A stretch of 64,000 nucleotides of DNA from Burkholderiaceae bacterium. Its GTDB lineage: Bacteria > Pseudomonadota > Gammaproteobacteria > Burkholderiales > Burkholderiaceae_C. Numbering within the stretch: position 1 is the first letter of the stretch; each line of letters opens with the position of its first letter. This document shows positions 48,196-62,751 of the stretch, in pieces. The translations under genes and the position numbers were made by a program. The stretch covers positions 248,001-312,000 of the forward strand of contig JACKLM010000004.1 of assembly GCA_024235895.1 (NCBI GenBank). The letters are read 5' to 3'. The notes beneath the pieces were generated by a model. That model was not told the DNA's origin. It did no database searches and worked only from the letters and a program-made list of their open reading frames with translations.

Positions 48196-49793
48196 ATGGC
48201 CCCGCCTGCCGCCATCTCCGCCGACCCGTCGCTCGACGCCCTCGTCGTCGGCGGCGGCATCAACGGCGCCGGCATCGCGCGTGACCTGGCCGGCCGCGGG
48301 CTGCGCGTGCTGCTGGTCGAACGCGACGACCTCGCGGCGCACACCTCGTCGGCGTCGACCAAGCTGATCCACGGCGGGCTGCGCTACCTCGAGTACTACG
48401 AGTTCAACCTCGTGCGAAAGGCGCTGCAGGAGCGCGAGGTGCTGCTGCGCAGCGCGCCGCACATCATGTGGCCGCTGCGCTTCGTGATGCCGCACGACCC
48501 GTCGATGCGGCCGGCCTGGATGATCCGCGCCGGGCTCTTCCTGTACGACCACCTGGCGCGGCGCGAGGTGCTGCCCGGATCGCGCGCGATCGACCTGCGC
48601 CGCCACCCGGCGGGCGTGCCGCTGGACCCGCGTTACACGCGCGGCTTCGTCTATTCCGACGGCTGGGTCGACGACGCCCGGCTGGTGGTGCTGAACGCCG
48701 TCGATGCACGCGAGCGCGGCGCCGACGTGCGCACGCGCACCGCCTGCGTCGAGGCCAGGCGCGGCGCCGACGCCTGGACGGCGACGTTGCAGGGCGCCGA
48801 CGGTCGCCGCAGCGAGGTGCGCGCGCGCGCCCTCGTCAACGCCGCCGGCCCCTGGGCCGAGACCTTCCTGCGCCGCCACGCGCGCGCGGCCGGCACCGAG
48901 GTGCTGGCCAAGAAGAGCCTGCGCCTGGTCAAGGGCAGCCACATCGTCGTGCCGCGCTGCTTCGAGCACGATCACGCCTACATCTTCCAGAATGCCGACA
49001 AGCGCATCATCTTCGCGCTGCCGTACGAGGCGGACTTCACCCTCATCGGCACGACCGATGTCGAGATCCAGGGCGATCCGGGGCAGGCGCGCATCGACGC
49101 CGCCGAGACGGACTACCTGTGCGAGCAGGCGAGCCGCTACTTCCGCCGCCCGGTGCGGCCGCAGGACGTGGTGTGGAGCTACTCCGGCGTGCGCCCGCTG
49201 CTCGACGACGCCGCCGGCGACGCGTCGGCCGTGACACGCGACTACCTGATCGAGCCCGAGACCAGCGCCGCCCCGCTGCTGAGCATCTGGGGCGGCAAGA
49301 TCACGACCTTCCGCAAGCTGGCCGAGGAGGCCGCCGACGAGGTCGTGCGCATGCTCGGCGAGCGCCGGCCGGCGTGGACGCGCGGCGCCTTCCTGCCCGG
49401 CGGCGACCTGTCGGACTGGATCGGTGTGCCGCAGCGTCCGGACCTCGACTTCGAGCGCTTCGTGCAGGCCGTGCAGGCGCGCCACGCGTGGCTGCCGCCG
49501 CCACTGGCGCGGCGGCTGGCGCGCGCCTACGGGGCCCGCCTGTCTTGCGTCCTGGGCGCCGCCACGCGGCTGGGCGATCTCGGCGACGCGGTGGCCCCGG
49601 GCCTGCACGAGGCCGAGCTGGACCATCTGTGGCGCGAGGAGTGGGCGCGCAGCGCCGAGGACGTGCTGCGTCGCCGCTCCAAGCTGGCGCTGCACGTCGA
49701 CGAGGCCGCGGCCGCGCGCGTCGCGCAGTGGATGGCGGCGCGCGCCGGCGCCGCCGCGGCCGCGCCCGGCGACGACCGCAAGGAGCGCAGCGC

Positions 49794-49803
<10 letters not shown>
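48196..49803 (+). CDS. glpD: aerobic glycerol-3-phosphate dehydrogenase
   Basis: The 535-residue flavoprotein has the FAD dinucleotide motif VVGGGINGAGIARDLAGRG, then SSASTKLIHGGLRYLE, NAAGPWAE, LPYEADFTLIGTTD and WGGKITTFRKLAEEAAD. It oxidises glycerol-3-phosphate to dihydroxyacetone phosphate and reduces quinone at the membrane. ATG 48196 is preferred; GTG 48166 would add ten residues. It heads the operon with the ABC transporter genes, overlapping glpS by 10 bases. Confidence 0.95.
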
Positions 49804-50870
<1,067 letters not shown>

Positions 50871-50950
50871 GATGAGACCTCCCTACGCAAGGCGTTCGCG
50901 GCCCCCCGAGCGGGCCCCCGTTGGGTTCGCCACGGCCGGGGACGATTGAG

Positions 50951-52024
50951 ATGGCGCGCATCGAGCTCGACCTGGCCCACTCCTACAAGTCGGTGCCGAC
51001 CGTCGACGAGGACTATGCGCTGCTGCCGCTGAAGCTGTGCTTCGAGGACGGCGGCGCCTACGCGCTGCTCGGCCCCTCGGGCTGCGGCAAGTCGACCATG
51101 CTGAACATCATCTCGGGGCTGCTGCGGCCGTCGCAGGGCGGCATCCGCTTCGACGGCCGGGACGTGACGGCGCTGTCGCCGCAGCAGCGCAACATCGCCC
51201 AGGTGTTCCAGTTTCCGGTCGTCTACGACACGATGACCGTGGCCGACAACCTGGCCTTCCCGTTGCGCAACCGCAAGCTGCCGGCCGACCGCATCAAGGC
51301 GCGCGTCGGGCAGATCGCCGAGATGCTGGATCTGTCGGGGCAGCTCGGGCAGCGCGCCGCCGGGCTCGCGGCAGACGCCAAGCAGAAGATCTCGCTCGGC
51401 CGTGGCCTGGTGCGCGAGGATGTCGCCGCGGTGCTGTTCGACGAGCCGCTGACGGTGATCGACCCGCACCTGAAGTGGCAGCTGCGGCGCAAGCTCAAGC
51501 AGATCCACCACGAGCTCAAGCTGACCCTGGTGTATGTCACCCACGACCAGGTCGAGGCACTGACCTTCGCCGACCAGGTGGTGGTGATGACGCGCGGCCG
51601 CGCGGTGCAGGTGGGCAGCGCCGACGAGCTCTTCGAGCGCCCGATGCACACCTTCGTCGGCCACTTCATCGGCTCGCCGGGGATGAACTTCCTGCCGGCG
51701 CGCTGCCACCAGGGCGTGCTCGAGCTCGAGGCGGGCGGCCTGTCGCTGACCGCAGGACGCACGCTGCCCGACGGCGAGCTGACGATAGGCGTGCGGCCCG
51801 AGTACGTCACGCTGGCCGGGCCGCAGGCGAGCGGCGCGCTGCCGGCGCGGGTGAGCAAGGTGCAGGACGTCGGCACCCACGTGCTGCTGACGGCCGACGT
51901 CGGCGCGCACGCGGTCAAGGCGCGGCTGGCGCCGGCGGCCGACCTGCCGGCGCCGGGCGCGACCGTCTGGCTGCGGCTGCTGTCCGAGCGCACCTGCTTC
52001 TATCGCGACGAGGAGCTGGTATGA
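50951..52024 (+). CDS. glpT: glycerol ABC transporter ATPase GlpT
   Basis: The 357-residue ATPase has Walker A GPSGCGKST, Q loop QVFQFPVVYDTMTVADN, Walker B AVLFDEPLTVIDP and H loop VTHDQVEAL. Its ABC signature is degenerate (GLAADAKQKISLGRGL in place of LSGGQ), suggesting a heterodimer with GlpS in which one site is impaired. This is not the MFS antiporter also named GlpT in E. coli. The stop overlaps a 21-codon ORF by ATGA. Confidence 0.88.
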   Translation: MARIELDLAHSYKSVPTVDEDYALLPLKLCFEDGGAYALLGPSGCGKSTMLNIISGLLRPSQGGIRFDGRDVTALSPQQRNIAQVFQFPVVYDTMTVADNLAFPLRNRKLPADRIKARVGQIAEMLDLSGQLGQRAAGLAADAKQKISLGRGLVREDVAAVLFDEPLTVIDPHLKWQLRRKLKQIHHELKLTLVYVTHDQVEALTFADQVVVMTRGRAVQVGSADELFERPMHTFVGHFIGSPGMNFLPARCHQGVLELEAGGLSLTAGRTLPDGELTIGVRPEYVTLAGPQASGALPARVSKVQDVGTHVLLTADVGAHAVKARLAPAADLPAPGATVWLRLLSERTCFYRDEELV

Positions 52025-52082
52025 ACGCGACGGGCCGCTTGCGCAAGCTCGCCGTGCAGCGCACGGTGCGCAGGGGATTGCT

Positions 52083-52086
<4 letters not shown>
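52021..52086 (+). CDS. 21-codon ORF bridging glpT and the first permease gene
   Basis: ATG 52021 overlaps the glpT stop (ATGA) and the ORF's own stop overlaps the permease GTG start (GTGA), so it spans the whole gap exactly. The product would be small and basic (MNATGRLRKLAVQRTVRRGL). Its main role may be to keep ribosomes moving into the permease gene; it could also be coincidence. No homologue is known to me. Confidence 0.35.
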
Positions 52087-53781
<1,695 letters not shown>

Positions 53782-53800
53782 CGGACGAGGGGGGCTGGCC

Positions 53801-54109
53801 ATGTTCGCCTGGATGTCGTGGACGCTGCCGGTGGCGGTGTTCTTCGTCTGCATCGCGCTCATGCTGGTCGGCATGACGGTGTGGGAGATCCGCTCGCCCA
53901 CCCGGCTACGCAAGGGCTGGCTGCCGATCGCCACCACGCGCGGCGACCGCTTGTTCATCGGGCTGCTGACGGCGGCCTACCTCAACCTCGCCTTCGTCGG
54001 CCTGGCGGGCTGGATCGCCCAGACGCTGTCGCTCGAGTCCGAGCCCAGCGTCTGGATCAGCTTCGTCGCCTCGATGGCGGTGCTCGTGCTCATCATGCGC
54101 AAGGGCTGA
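53801..54109 (+). CDS. glpU: DUF2160 small membrane protein of the glycerol transporter operon (GlpU)
   Basis: The 102-residue protein has three hydrophobic spans (about 8-30, 50-72, 80-98), the middle one in FIGLLTAAYLNLAFVGLAGWI. DUF2160 proteins regularly sit between the permease and binding-protein genes of this system. The role is unknown; a stabilising or regulatory subunit is plausible. GGAGGGGGG-like purines are absent but GAGGGGGGCTGGCC precedes the start. Confidence 0.85.
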   Translation: MFAWMSWTLPVAVFFVCIALMLVGMTVWEIRSPTRLRKGWLPIATTRGDRLFIGLLTAAYLNLAFVGLAGWIAQTLSLESEPSVWISFVASMAVLVLIMRKG

Positions 54110-54206
54110 GCCCCCGCACCCAGGGATCCGGCCCGGCGTTCCCCCGGGGCCGTGGTGACCCTTCACTGCAACGCGGGGGAGCATGTCAACGACGAGGAGA
54201 TACCAC

Positions 54207-55937
<1,731 letters not shown>

Positions 55938-55960
55938 GCGCCGTGCCGGCCTGATTCCGA

Positions 55961-55991
55961 GCGCGGGCCGCGTCAGCGGCCCGCGCTTCTT
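55961..55991 (+). terminator. intrinsic terminator of the glp operon
   Basis: GCGCGGGCCGC-GTCA-GCGGCCCGCGC is a perfect 11-base stem with a 4-base loop followed by TTCTT, 24 bases after the glpV stop. It is the clearest terminator in the window. Confidence 0.85.
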
Positions 55992-56263
55992 CGTCCTGTC
56001 TGCGCGGCGTCGGGCGCCGGCGAACCTGACGCGCACGCCACGGCCATGACCCTCGCCGAACAAGGCTGCGCAACGCCGCCGCGGACTTCGAGGGCGCGCG
56101 CAAGGCCACCGCACGGACCGTGGCGCAGTTCGACGCCGTCGGCCCGGCTTGCACCCGACGCAAGAGCCGGCGCTGCCCGGGGGGCAGCGGCGCGAAGGGG
56201 TCACCGCCGATCGGCGACACTCGCGCTTCGCGCCGGCACCTCTGGCCTGCGTGCCGACCTCCA
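55992..56263. other. non-coding gap before the disrupted gene block
   Basis: About 270 bases follow the glp terminator. Short open frames occur but none looks like a known protein. No promoter or RNA gene is recognised with confidence. Confidence 0.4.
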
Positions 56264-57220
56264 ATGTGGATTGGAACCGCGTTCGCCCTCGCCGCCGGGC
56301 TGGCCTATGGCCTGGTCTTCGTCGCGCCGGTGCTGCTGCCGCAGTACCCGGCGCTGCTGCTTTCGTGCGCGCGCTACCTCGCCTTCGGCCTCATCGCGCT
56401 GCCACTGGCGCTGATGGACCGGCGCCAGCTGGCAGGGCTGGCGCGCGCCGACTGGATCGAGGCGCTGAAGCTGTCGATGGTCGGCAACCTGCTGTACTAC
56501 GCCTGCCTGGCGGCGGCGATCCAGCGTGCCGGCGCGCCGCTGGCGACGATGATCATCGGCGCGCTGCCGGTGGCGATCGCCATCGCCGCCAACCGGCGCC
56601 GGTCGGCCGTGGTGCTGGCGCGCGATGGCCGGCTGCCTTGGCGGCGGCTGCTGCCTTCGCTCATGCTGATCGGCGCCGGGATCGCGCTCGTCAACCACGA
56701 CGAGTGGGCACGGCTCGACGCCGACGCCGACCCGATGCGCTACCTCGGCGGTGCGCTGCTGGCAATGGGTGCGGTCGCGTGCTGGACCTGGTACCCGATC
56801 CGCAACGCCGACTGGCTGCGCGCCCACCCCGGCCGCCATCCGCGCGTCTGGGCCACCGCGCAGGGGCTTGGCGACGCCGTTGCTGGCGGTCGTCGGCTAC
56901 GCGCTGTACATCGCCTGCAGGGCTCCGGCCGTGACTTCACTGCCGGCTCCCCGATCCCGCCTGCTTCGTCGGCCTGATGTTCATGATCGCGCTCTGTCGC
57001 GTCCTGCTCGGGACGCACGTGTTGAACGAGGCCAGCCAGCGGCTGCTACCTGCGCTGGGCGGTCAGCCATCGTGCCTGATGTCGCCGCCGGTTTACGCGT
57101 TCAGGGCTGCGCGCGCAATGGTTTCCGGTGCGGCGAATGCGGTCGGCATCGGGCTGCTGGCTGGGGTCGTCTGCGCTGCGAACGCGGCTGGTGGCTGCGG
57201 TCGCGGTCGGCGTGCACTGA
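56264..57220 (+). pseudogene. DMT-superfamily (EamA) permease, frameshifted
   Basis: The first 200 residues are intact: WIGTAFALAAGLAYGLVFV, LLLSCARYLAFGLIALPLA, KLSMVGNLLYYACLAAAI and GGALLAMGAVACWTWYPIR, as in EamA transporters. The frame shifts at about 56862-56872; the next frame has GLATPLLAVVGYALYIA and a third has VLNEASQRLLPAL and GIGLLAGVVCA. Together they cover a normal ten-helix transporter of about 310 residues. The substrate is unknown. It is the first of four consecutive broken genes. Confidence 0.75.
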
Positions 57221-57269
57221 ACCCCGTGCGCGCTGAACCCGCCTGGGCCGCATGGCGTAGGCTGCCCGC

Positions 57270-59036
57270 ATGATGGTTCTCGACTGGCTCGCGTTCGCCT
57301 GCTGTCTGGCCATGGTGTTGACGTCGTGTTCACGCTGGCGGTCTTTGCCGCCTCGTGACCGATGGCTGCAGATCGGCACCGTGCCTGGCGGTGCTGATCC
57401 TGCCGCCGGTCGTTCTTCGTCTTCCGATGCAGGGTCGAGCCCGCTTCGGCGGCTGGCCACCCGGCGCTGGTGGCGGACCTGCCGCTGATGATCCTCGGCC
57501 GCTCGCTGGTGCTGACCGCGTTGATTCCGCAGCGCGCTGCGCTGGCGGCTGCGGCGTGCGTCGGCTGGCGCTGGTGGTGTTGGTCGGGGCGGCGGGCGAT
57601 GTCGGCTTCGTCAACGACACGCCGCTCGTCGTGCTGCTGACCGCTGCTGACGACGGCAGCGCTGGCGCGCGCTGCTCAGCGTTGATGCCGATGAACCATG
57701 TGGTGCTGATCGGCGGCATGGCGTCGACGAGGCACCTCGACCAGGATCGTCGTCTCGCTGGCGGCCGCCCCTGGGCGTGCTGATGCTGGGCATGTTCGAC
57801 TTCTACCCGTCGTGGCTGCCGCCGCGCTGCCTGCGCTGGCCTACCTGTGGCTGGTCGCGCCCCTGGTTGCCAGGCGCGACGTCGCGCTGGCGCAGCCGGC
57901 GTGGCGCAGCCGGTGCCTGACGCCGGAGCCTGCGCGGTCGACGGATCGCCGCTGGTCGGCGCGACTGCGCGCCGCCAGCCGTGCGGGCGGAAGGCCGTTG
58001 CTGCGTTAGATCCGGCGCGCTGACGGGCACGGCTGGCGGGTACCGCTGCCCGCGCTGGCGTTGCGTGGGCCGGCGACAGCTGGTCCCAGCATAATGGTCA
58101 GAGCACCTGAAGGAGGCCGAGGCGCGTCTGCACCGCTGCACGATTTCTGACGCCGTTGCGCTGGCGGGCGATGCGCTGACGCTGGACCTGTACCGGGCCG
58201 CGCAGCTCGTCGTGATGCTGCAGTCGTTGGCTGGTCGGCCGCACGGTGCGCGGCGAGCGGCTGCGAGGCGTACCTGTTTCACGCTGATCGGCTGGTGCGC
58301 AAGGCGCGCGATAGCGCCGAGCGCGCAGCCGCGAGAACCTGGCCGACGTCCTGCGTCGAACCTGGCGACGGGTTGCTGCTGTGCAGGGGCACGCTGACGC
58401 GATGCGCCTGCTGCAGCGCGACGGCGGGCGCTGATGCTCGACGAGCGTATTGCGCTGCCGCGGCGGCGCAAGTCGCCGTGGTGGCGCTGCTGACCCTGGC
58501 TGGCAGCCGCTTGGCCGCCGGTGTCGGTGGTACGCTGATCGCGCTCGCGGCGTGATGGTCGGTGCTGGTGCTGCTGGTCACGCGCACGCGTGGCAGGAGA
58601 TCGGCTCGGCGCTGTCGGTCAACGTCGGGGCGTTGGTGGCGGCGAGCTCTGGCGCTGGGCGACGCGCTGGGCGTCACCGGCGGCATTTCCGGCGCACGCG
58701 CTGGTCGCCGTCGTCGACGCCCCTGGCCCGCGCTGGCGCGCTGATGGGCTGATGGGGCTGCTGACCAACTTCGTCAGCAACAACGCGGCGGCGGCGGTTG
58801 GCACGCCGCTGGCGGTCGAGGTCGCGCGCGCGCTGGTGCTGCCTGAGCCCTTCGTGCCTGCGGTGCCTGGCTGCAACTCAGCGCTACGTCACGCCGATGG
58901 CCTGCACAGACCAACCTGTTGGTGATGAACGTCGCCATTACACTCTTCCGGCGACTTCGTGCGCGTCGGCGCGCCGCTGTTCGTGCTGATGTGGTCGCGC
59001 TGTCGGTGCTGCTGGCGCGCCACTACGGGCTGTGAG
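57270..59036 (+). pseudogene. SLC13-family permease with TrkA-C domains, many frameshifts
   Basis: Fragments in different frames follow one SLC13/DASS permease in order: MMVLDWLAFACCLAMVLT at the start, VGFVNDTPLVVLL and LMPMNHVVLIGGMAST in the first transport repeat, LYRAAQLVVMLQSLAG in a TrkA-C (RCK) region, and LTNFVSNNAAAAVGTPLAVE with FVRVGAPLFVLM near the end at 59036. The outline length of about 590 residues is normal. At least six frame changes are needed. Substrate (sulfate, dicarboxylate or other anion) is unknown. Confidence 0.7.
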
Positions 59037-60206
59037 CCTGGGGGCACCGCTGCAGCACCAGCCCCTTGAGGTACTTTCGCCTCGGGGGAAGAAGAGCGTG
59101 CTGGTATGGCTCGGTGCGGCCTGCAGGCGGCCGAGGTGCGCGTCCACTTCCTGGCAATGATCGCCGCGCTGGCGACGATCTGGAATGCCTGGCGCCGATG
59201 CCGCCTGGAGCGTCGAGAAGCCTGGCAGCCTGCTCTGGCGCCAGTGCCTGCAGCGCGAGCTGGTTGAGGTCCTTATGGGCGCGGCGCGCTCGGCGTGCGA
59301 CGAGGTTGCGCGAGCTTGGGCGGGTCCAGCACGATCGCAATCCCAGCGTCGACCGCGGCCAGCGCCTCGCGCAGCGGGTTGATGCTCTGCCCCGACCGAC
59401 TCGCTGGCGCCCTCGTCGTGTCCGTTCAGCCGCAGGTGTCGCGCAGCCGCTGCAGCGCCGGTGCCGACGAGTCGACGCTGGTGACGCGGCGCGCGCCACT
59501 GGCCAGCGCCGCCAGCGTGAAGCCACCCGTGTAGCAGAACGCGTTGAGCACATCGACGCAGTTGAACTGGCGCACGAGCGGGCGTGGGGCGCGCGGGTTG
59601 TCAGCATGGTCCAGGTGGTGCCGGTCTTGTGCCCGTGGGGCGACATCCAGCGTCGCCGCCAGCGCATGCCTTACGGACGCATCGCGTCGCGTCTCGCCGC
59701 GCAGCTTTCAGCTGCAGCGCTTCGGCACTTCGAGCGCGCACCGCGGCGTCGGAGCGTTCGGGCTGCGCCGCGCCCCGCTGCAGGTCGCACGAGCGCGCCG
59801 GATCGTCTCGCTGGCGTTTTCGACGCCGGCGGCGCGCTGAACTGCGCCACCAGCGTGTCGGTGCTAGCGGTCGATCATCTGTGCCGGCAGGCCGTCGGTC
59901 TTCAAGCGTGCACCAGGGCGCAGCAAGGTCGCTGGCGATCGCGAGCTCGGCACTCCTCGATCGCCGCCGCGATGCGGCGCTGAAGAAGCCGCACGATGCG
60001 CCTGGCTCCGTCGAAGCTCCACGCGCGCACCCGGATCGACGGACGCCGGCCATGCACCCCGGCGAGGAAGCGAAGCCGTCGTGCGCCCTTGACGCGCAAA
60101 CCGTCTCGCCGATGTCGGCGCGGCCACCGGCGACGCTGCCGCCGACTCCAGGGATGGCGGTGCTGCAGCGAGCGCTCGCGCTCCGGCGCAGGCGGATCGA
60201 CTTCAC
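59023..60206 (-). pseudogene. rlmI: 23S rRNA methyltransferase RlmI-like (PUA + SAM methyltransferase), frameshifted
   Basis: Starting at GTG 60206 (KSIRLRR), fragments give the PUA region VAGGRADIGETV and SSIRVRAWSFDGARRI-like text, then EADGLP-type text, VLDPPKLA, HKDLNQLALQALAP, a SAM-domain PGGIGA and the C-terminal KYLKGLVLQ. This is the order in class I rRNA large-subunit methyltransferases such as RlmI. Several frame changes break it. It is adjacent to xerC, a conserved neighbour in related genomes. The last bases overlap the end of the SLC13 gene on the other strand. Confidence 0.7.
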
Positions 60207-60222
60207 CTGCGGCTGCTGAGTA

Positions 60223-61149
60223 TCAGCCCTTGCGCCTGGAGGCAGGCGCGGCGTCAGACGCGCGCTGTTGCAAGTCAGCCGCGTAGACCTGGGTGGTCGC
60301 GATCTGCGCGTGGCCGAGCAGCCCTGCACCGCGCGCAGGGTCGCCGCCAACGCGCAGGTGACGCGAAGCTGTGGCGCAGCATGTGCGTGCACGTGCGCGC
60401 ACGCCGGCGGCGATCGCCAGCGCCGCCGCGTTCGCTGCCTGCCGCGTGCTGCGCTGGCTGACGAAGAGGGCTGCCTGCTGGCGGCGGATGCGCCTGCGCG
60501 AGCGCGCGCCACGCGGCGAGTGCCGCCGCCAGCGCCGCGCGCCTGACTGGCACGCTGCGCCGCTTGCTGCCTCTTGCCCAGCACGTGCGCGCTGGCGTCG
60601 GCGTCGTCGATCCAGCTGGCGGCGCTGCCGACGGCGCGGCGTTTTATATCGCACTTTTCAGCTTCGCCCACGCGCAGCCTGTGCTGGGCACAGCAGCCTC
60701 TAGACGATCGCGGTCGCGCGTTATGGAGCACCGGGTCGGCGCTGCCGTCGCGGTAATTTCGCCAGCGCCACCGCCTGGTCGACTGCCAGCGCCTTTGGGC
60801 AGCGGGCGTAAAGGCCCGCGCGCACGTCGATCAGTTCAGGAGGCCGGCGTCGGCTGCCCCTCGCGAGCCCACCAGCGCGCGGTGCCAGCCCGCGCCAGGC
60901 CGAGCCTTCGATCGCGATGCTGCGGCGCCGCCCCGGTGTGGTGCTGCGCGGGCCCAGCTGCGCACGTGCTGCGGGGAGCAAAAACGGGCGGCTAAGCGCG
61001 ACGCCGGCTCAGCCGGTCAGGCCGCGCAGCTGCGCCAACGCATCGCGCACCAGCGCCACGCTGCGCGGCGCGAGCCGGCGCTCGACCGCGAGGTGCTGCA
61101 GGTGGCGCGCGACGGCGTCGTTGTCGGCGGCGGCGGGCGCGTCGGGCAT
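60223..61149 (-). pseudogene. xerC: tyrosine recombinase XerC, frameshifted
   Basis: From ATG 61149 the N-terminal core-binding text is intact (VARHLQHLAVERRLAPRS, VALVRDALAQLRGL). After a frame change near 61020 come SAWRGLAPR, LPKALAVDQAVALA, GSKRRSVPV-like text, AALFVSQRSTR, THMLRHSFAS (the catalytic HxLR) and LLGHAQIATTQVY at the C-terminus. The total span of 927 bases equals a normal XerC gene. XerC resolves chromosome dimers at dif and is almost universal, so true loss would be surprising. It follows DUF484 by 26 bases, in the conserved dapF-DUF484-xerC order. Confidence 0.78.
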
Positions 61150-61175
61150 CGTGCGGTCCAGCCGCGCCGCGGCGC

Positions 61176-61868
61176 TCAGCGCGCCGGCAGCAGCCGCTCC
61201 AGCGCCGCGCTCGCGGTCTGGCCGATGCGCGCGAGGAAGTCGGTGCCCATGTCGGCCGCGTAGCGCGTCGGGTCGGGCGAGGCCAGCACCAGCAGCCCGA
61301 AGCTGCCGACCGCGGCGTCGCGGCTGCGCAGCGGGATCATCGCCATCGACGCCACCTGCTCGGGCGCGTCCAGCCAGCGCACGGCGTCGAAGCCGCTGTT
61401 CGGGCCGCAATAGGGCTCGGCGAGGCTGGCGGCGAAGATCCGCGTGTCCTCGCCGACCGGCGCCGCGAAGCCCTCGTCGGCGTAGGTCATCGCCAGCGAC
61501 CACAGCCGCAGCGCCGCCTGCGGGATCATGAACTGGCGCTGCAGCTCGTCCACCAGCACCGCCGGCAGCAGCCGCGGGTTGGCCGTCAGCAGCAGCGCGT
61601 GCGTCCAGGCCTGCAGCTTGTCGGCGATCGCGACGTTGTCCTGCCCGTGGCGGATCATCTCGACCAGCTTCAGCTCGAGCCCGCGCACGCGCTCGCGCAG
61701 CAGCTCGATCTGGCGCTCCTGCAGCGACACCGCGCGCGTGCCGTGCGGGCTGGCCAGCTGCACCGCGGCGAGCAGCTCGGCGTGGCGCTCGAAGAAGCCG
61801 GGCTGCGTCGCGAGGTAGCGGGCGATGTCGTCCTCGGTCAGGCCGCGCGGCGCGGTGTCTTGGCTCAC
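61176..61868 (-). CDS. DUF484 family protein
   Basis: The 230-residue product has the DUF484 start LTEDDIARYLATQPGFFERH, a helical middle (LQERQIELLRERVRGLELKL) and a GAF-like C-terminal domain with SMAMIPLRSRDAAVGSFGLL and FLARIGQTASAALERLL. The function is not established. It starts at GTG 61868 overlapping the dapF stop and precedes xerC, its usual neighbour. Unlike the genes downstream of it, its frame is intact. Confidence 0.9.
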   Translation of the reverse strand: MSQDTAPRGLTEDDIARYLATQPGFFERHAELLAAVQLASPHGTRAVSLQERQIELLRERVRGLELKLVEMIRHGQDNVAIADKLQAWTHALLLTANPRLLPAVLVDELQRQFMIPQAALRLWSLAMTYADEGFAAPVGEDTRIFAASLAEPYCGPNSGFDAVRWLDAPEQVASMAMIPLRSRDAAVGSFGLLVLASPDPTRYAADMGTDFLARIGQTASAALERLLPAR

Positions 61869-62740
61869 AGTTCGATCTCCCCTTCGTAGACGGTCTCGGC
61901 CGGGCCGGTCATGCGCACGCTCGTGCCCGGGCCGGCCCACTCGATGGTCAGCAGCCCGCCGCGCGTCGTGACGTCCACGCGCGCGTCGAGCCAGCCGGCG
62001 CGGATCCCGGCGGCTACCGCCGCGCAGGCGCCGGTGCCGCAGGCCAGCGTCTCGCCGGCGTCGCGCTCCCACACGCGCAGCTTCACCGCGCCGCGCGAGA
62101 GCACCTGCACGAAGCCGGCGTTGACACCGCGCGCGAAGCGCGGGTGGCGCTCGATGCGCGGCCCGTCGGCGGCCACCGGCGCGGCGTCCACGTCGGCCAC
62201 GCGCTGCACCGCATGCGGGTTGCCCATCGAGACGACGGCGACCTCCACCGTACGAGCCGCGGCGTCCGCGGCGCCGGCCGGCAGGGCCAGCGGCCACCAG
62301 TCGAGGCCGCCCTCGTGCCGCGCCACCAGCGCCGCGGCGTCGAACGGCAGCGCCGCTGGCGCGAAGTCCGGTGCCCCCATGTCGACCGTGACGCGGCCGT
62401 CGGGCTGCTCGACGAGCTCGAGCACGCGGTTGACGGTGCGCACCCGCACGCGACGCTTGTCGGTCAGCCCGTGCTCGCGCACGTAGCGCACGAAGCAGCG
62501 CGCGCCGTTGCCGCAGTGCTCGACCTCGGCGCCGCTGGCGCCGTTGAAGATGCGGTAGCGGAAGTCGACGTCGGGCGCGTCGGCGCGCTCGACGAGCAGG
62601 ATCTGGTCGGCGCCGACGCCGAAGCGCCGGTTGCCCAGCCGCTGCAGCTGCGCACGGCTGAGCGCGAGCCGGCCGCGCGTGGCGTCGAGCACGACGAAGT
62701 CGTTGCCCGCGCCCTGCATCTTGGTGAACCGCAGGTGCAT
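61865..62740 (-). CDS. dapF: diaminopimelate epimerase
   Basis: The 291-residue product has the two catalytic Cys motifs, EVEHCGNGARCFVRY and ETLACGTGACAAVAAG, and the start FTKMQGAGNDFVVLD. It converts LL- to meso-diaminopimelate for lysine and peptidoglycan synthesis. It overlaps DUF484 by GTGA and lies 11 bases after the upstream acyltransferase gene. Length is slightly above the usual 275. Confidence 0.97.
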   Translation of the reverse strand: MHLRFTKMQGAGNDFVVLDATRGRLALSRAQLQRLGNRRFGVGADQILLVERADAPDVDFRYRIFNGASGAEVEHCGNGARCFVRYVREHGLTDKRRVRVRTVNRVLELVEQPDGRVTVDMGAPDFAPAALPFDAAALVARHEGGLDWWPLALPAGAADAAARTVEVAVVSMGNPHAVQRVADVDAAPVAADGPRIERHPRFARGVNAGFVQVLSRGAVKLRVWERDAGETLACGTGACAAVAAGIRAGWLDARVDVTTRGGLLTIEWAGPGTSVRMTGPAETVYEGEIEL

Positions 62741-62751
62741 GATGAGCCGGA

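Noticed and set aside
60223..61149. Phage or island integrase marking a mobile element end
   Set aside because: Motifs and the dapF-DUF484-xerC order identify the housekeeping XerC; no att-like repeats or phage genes are nearby.
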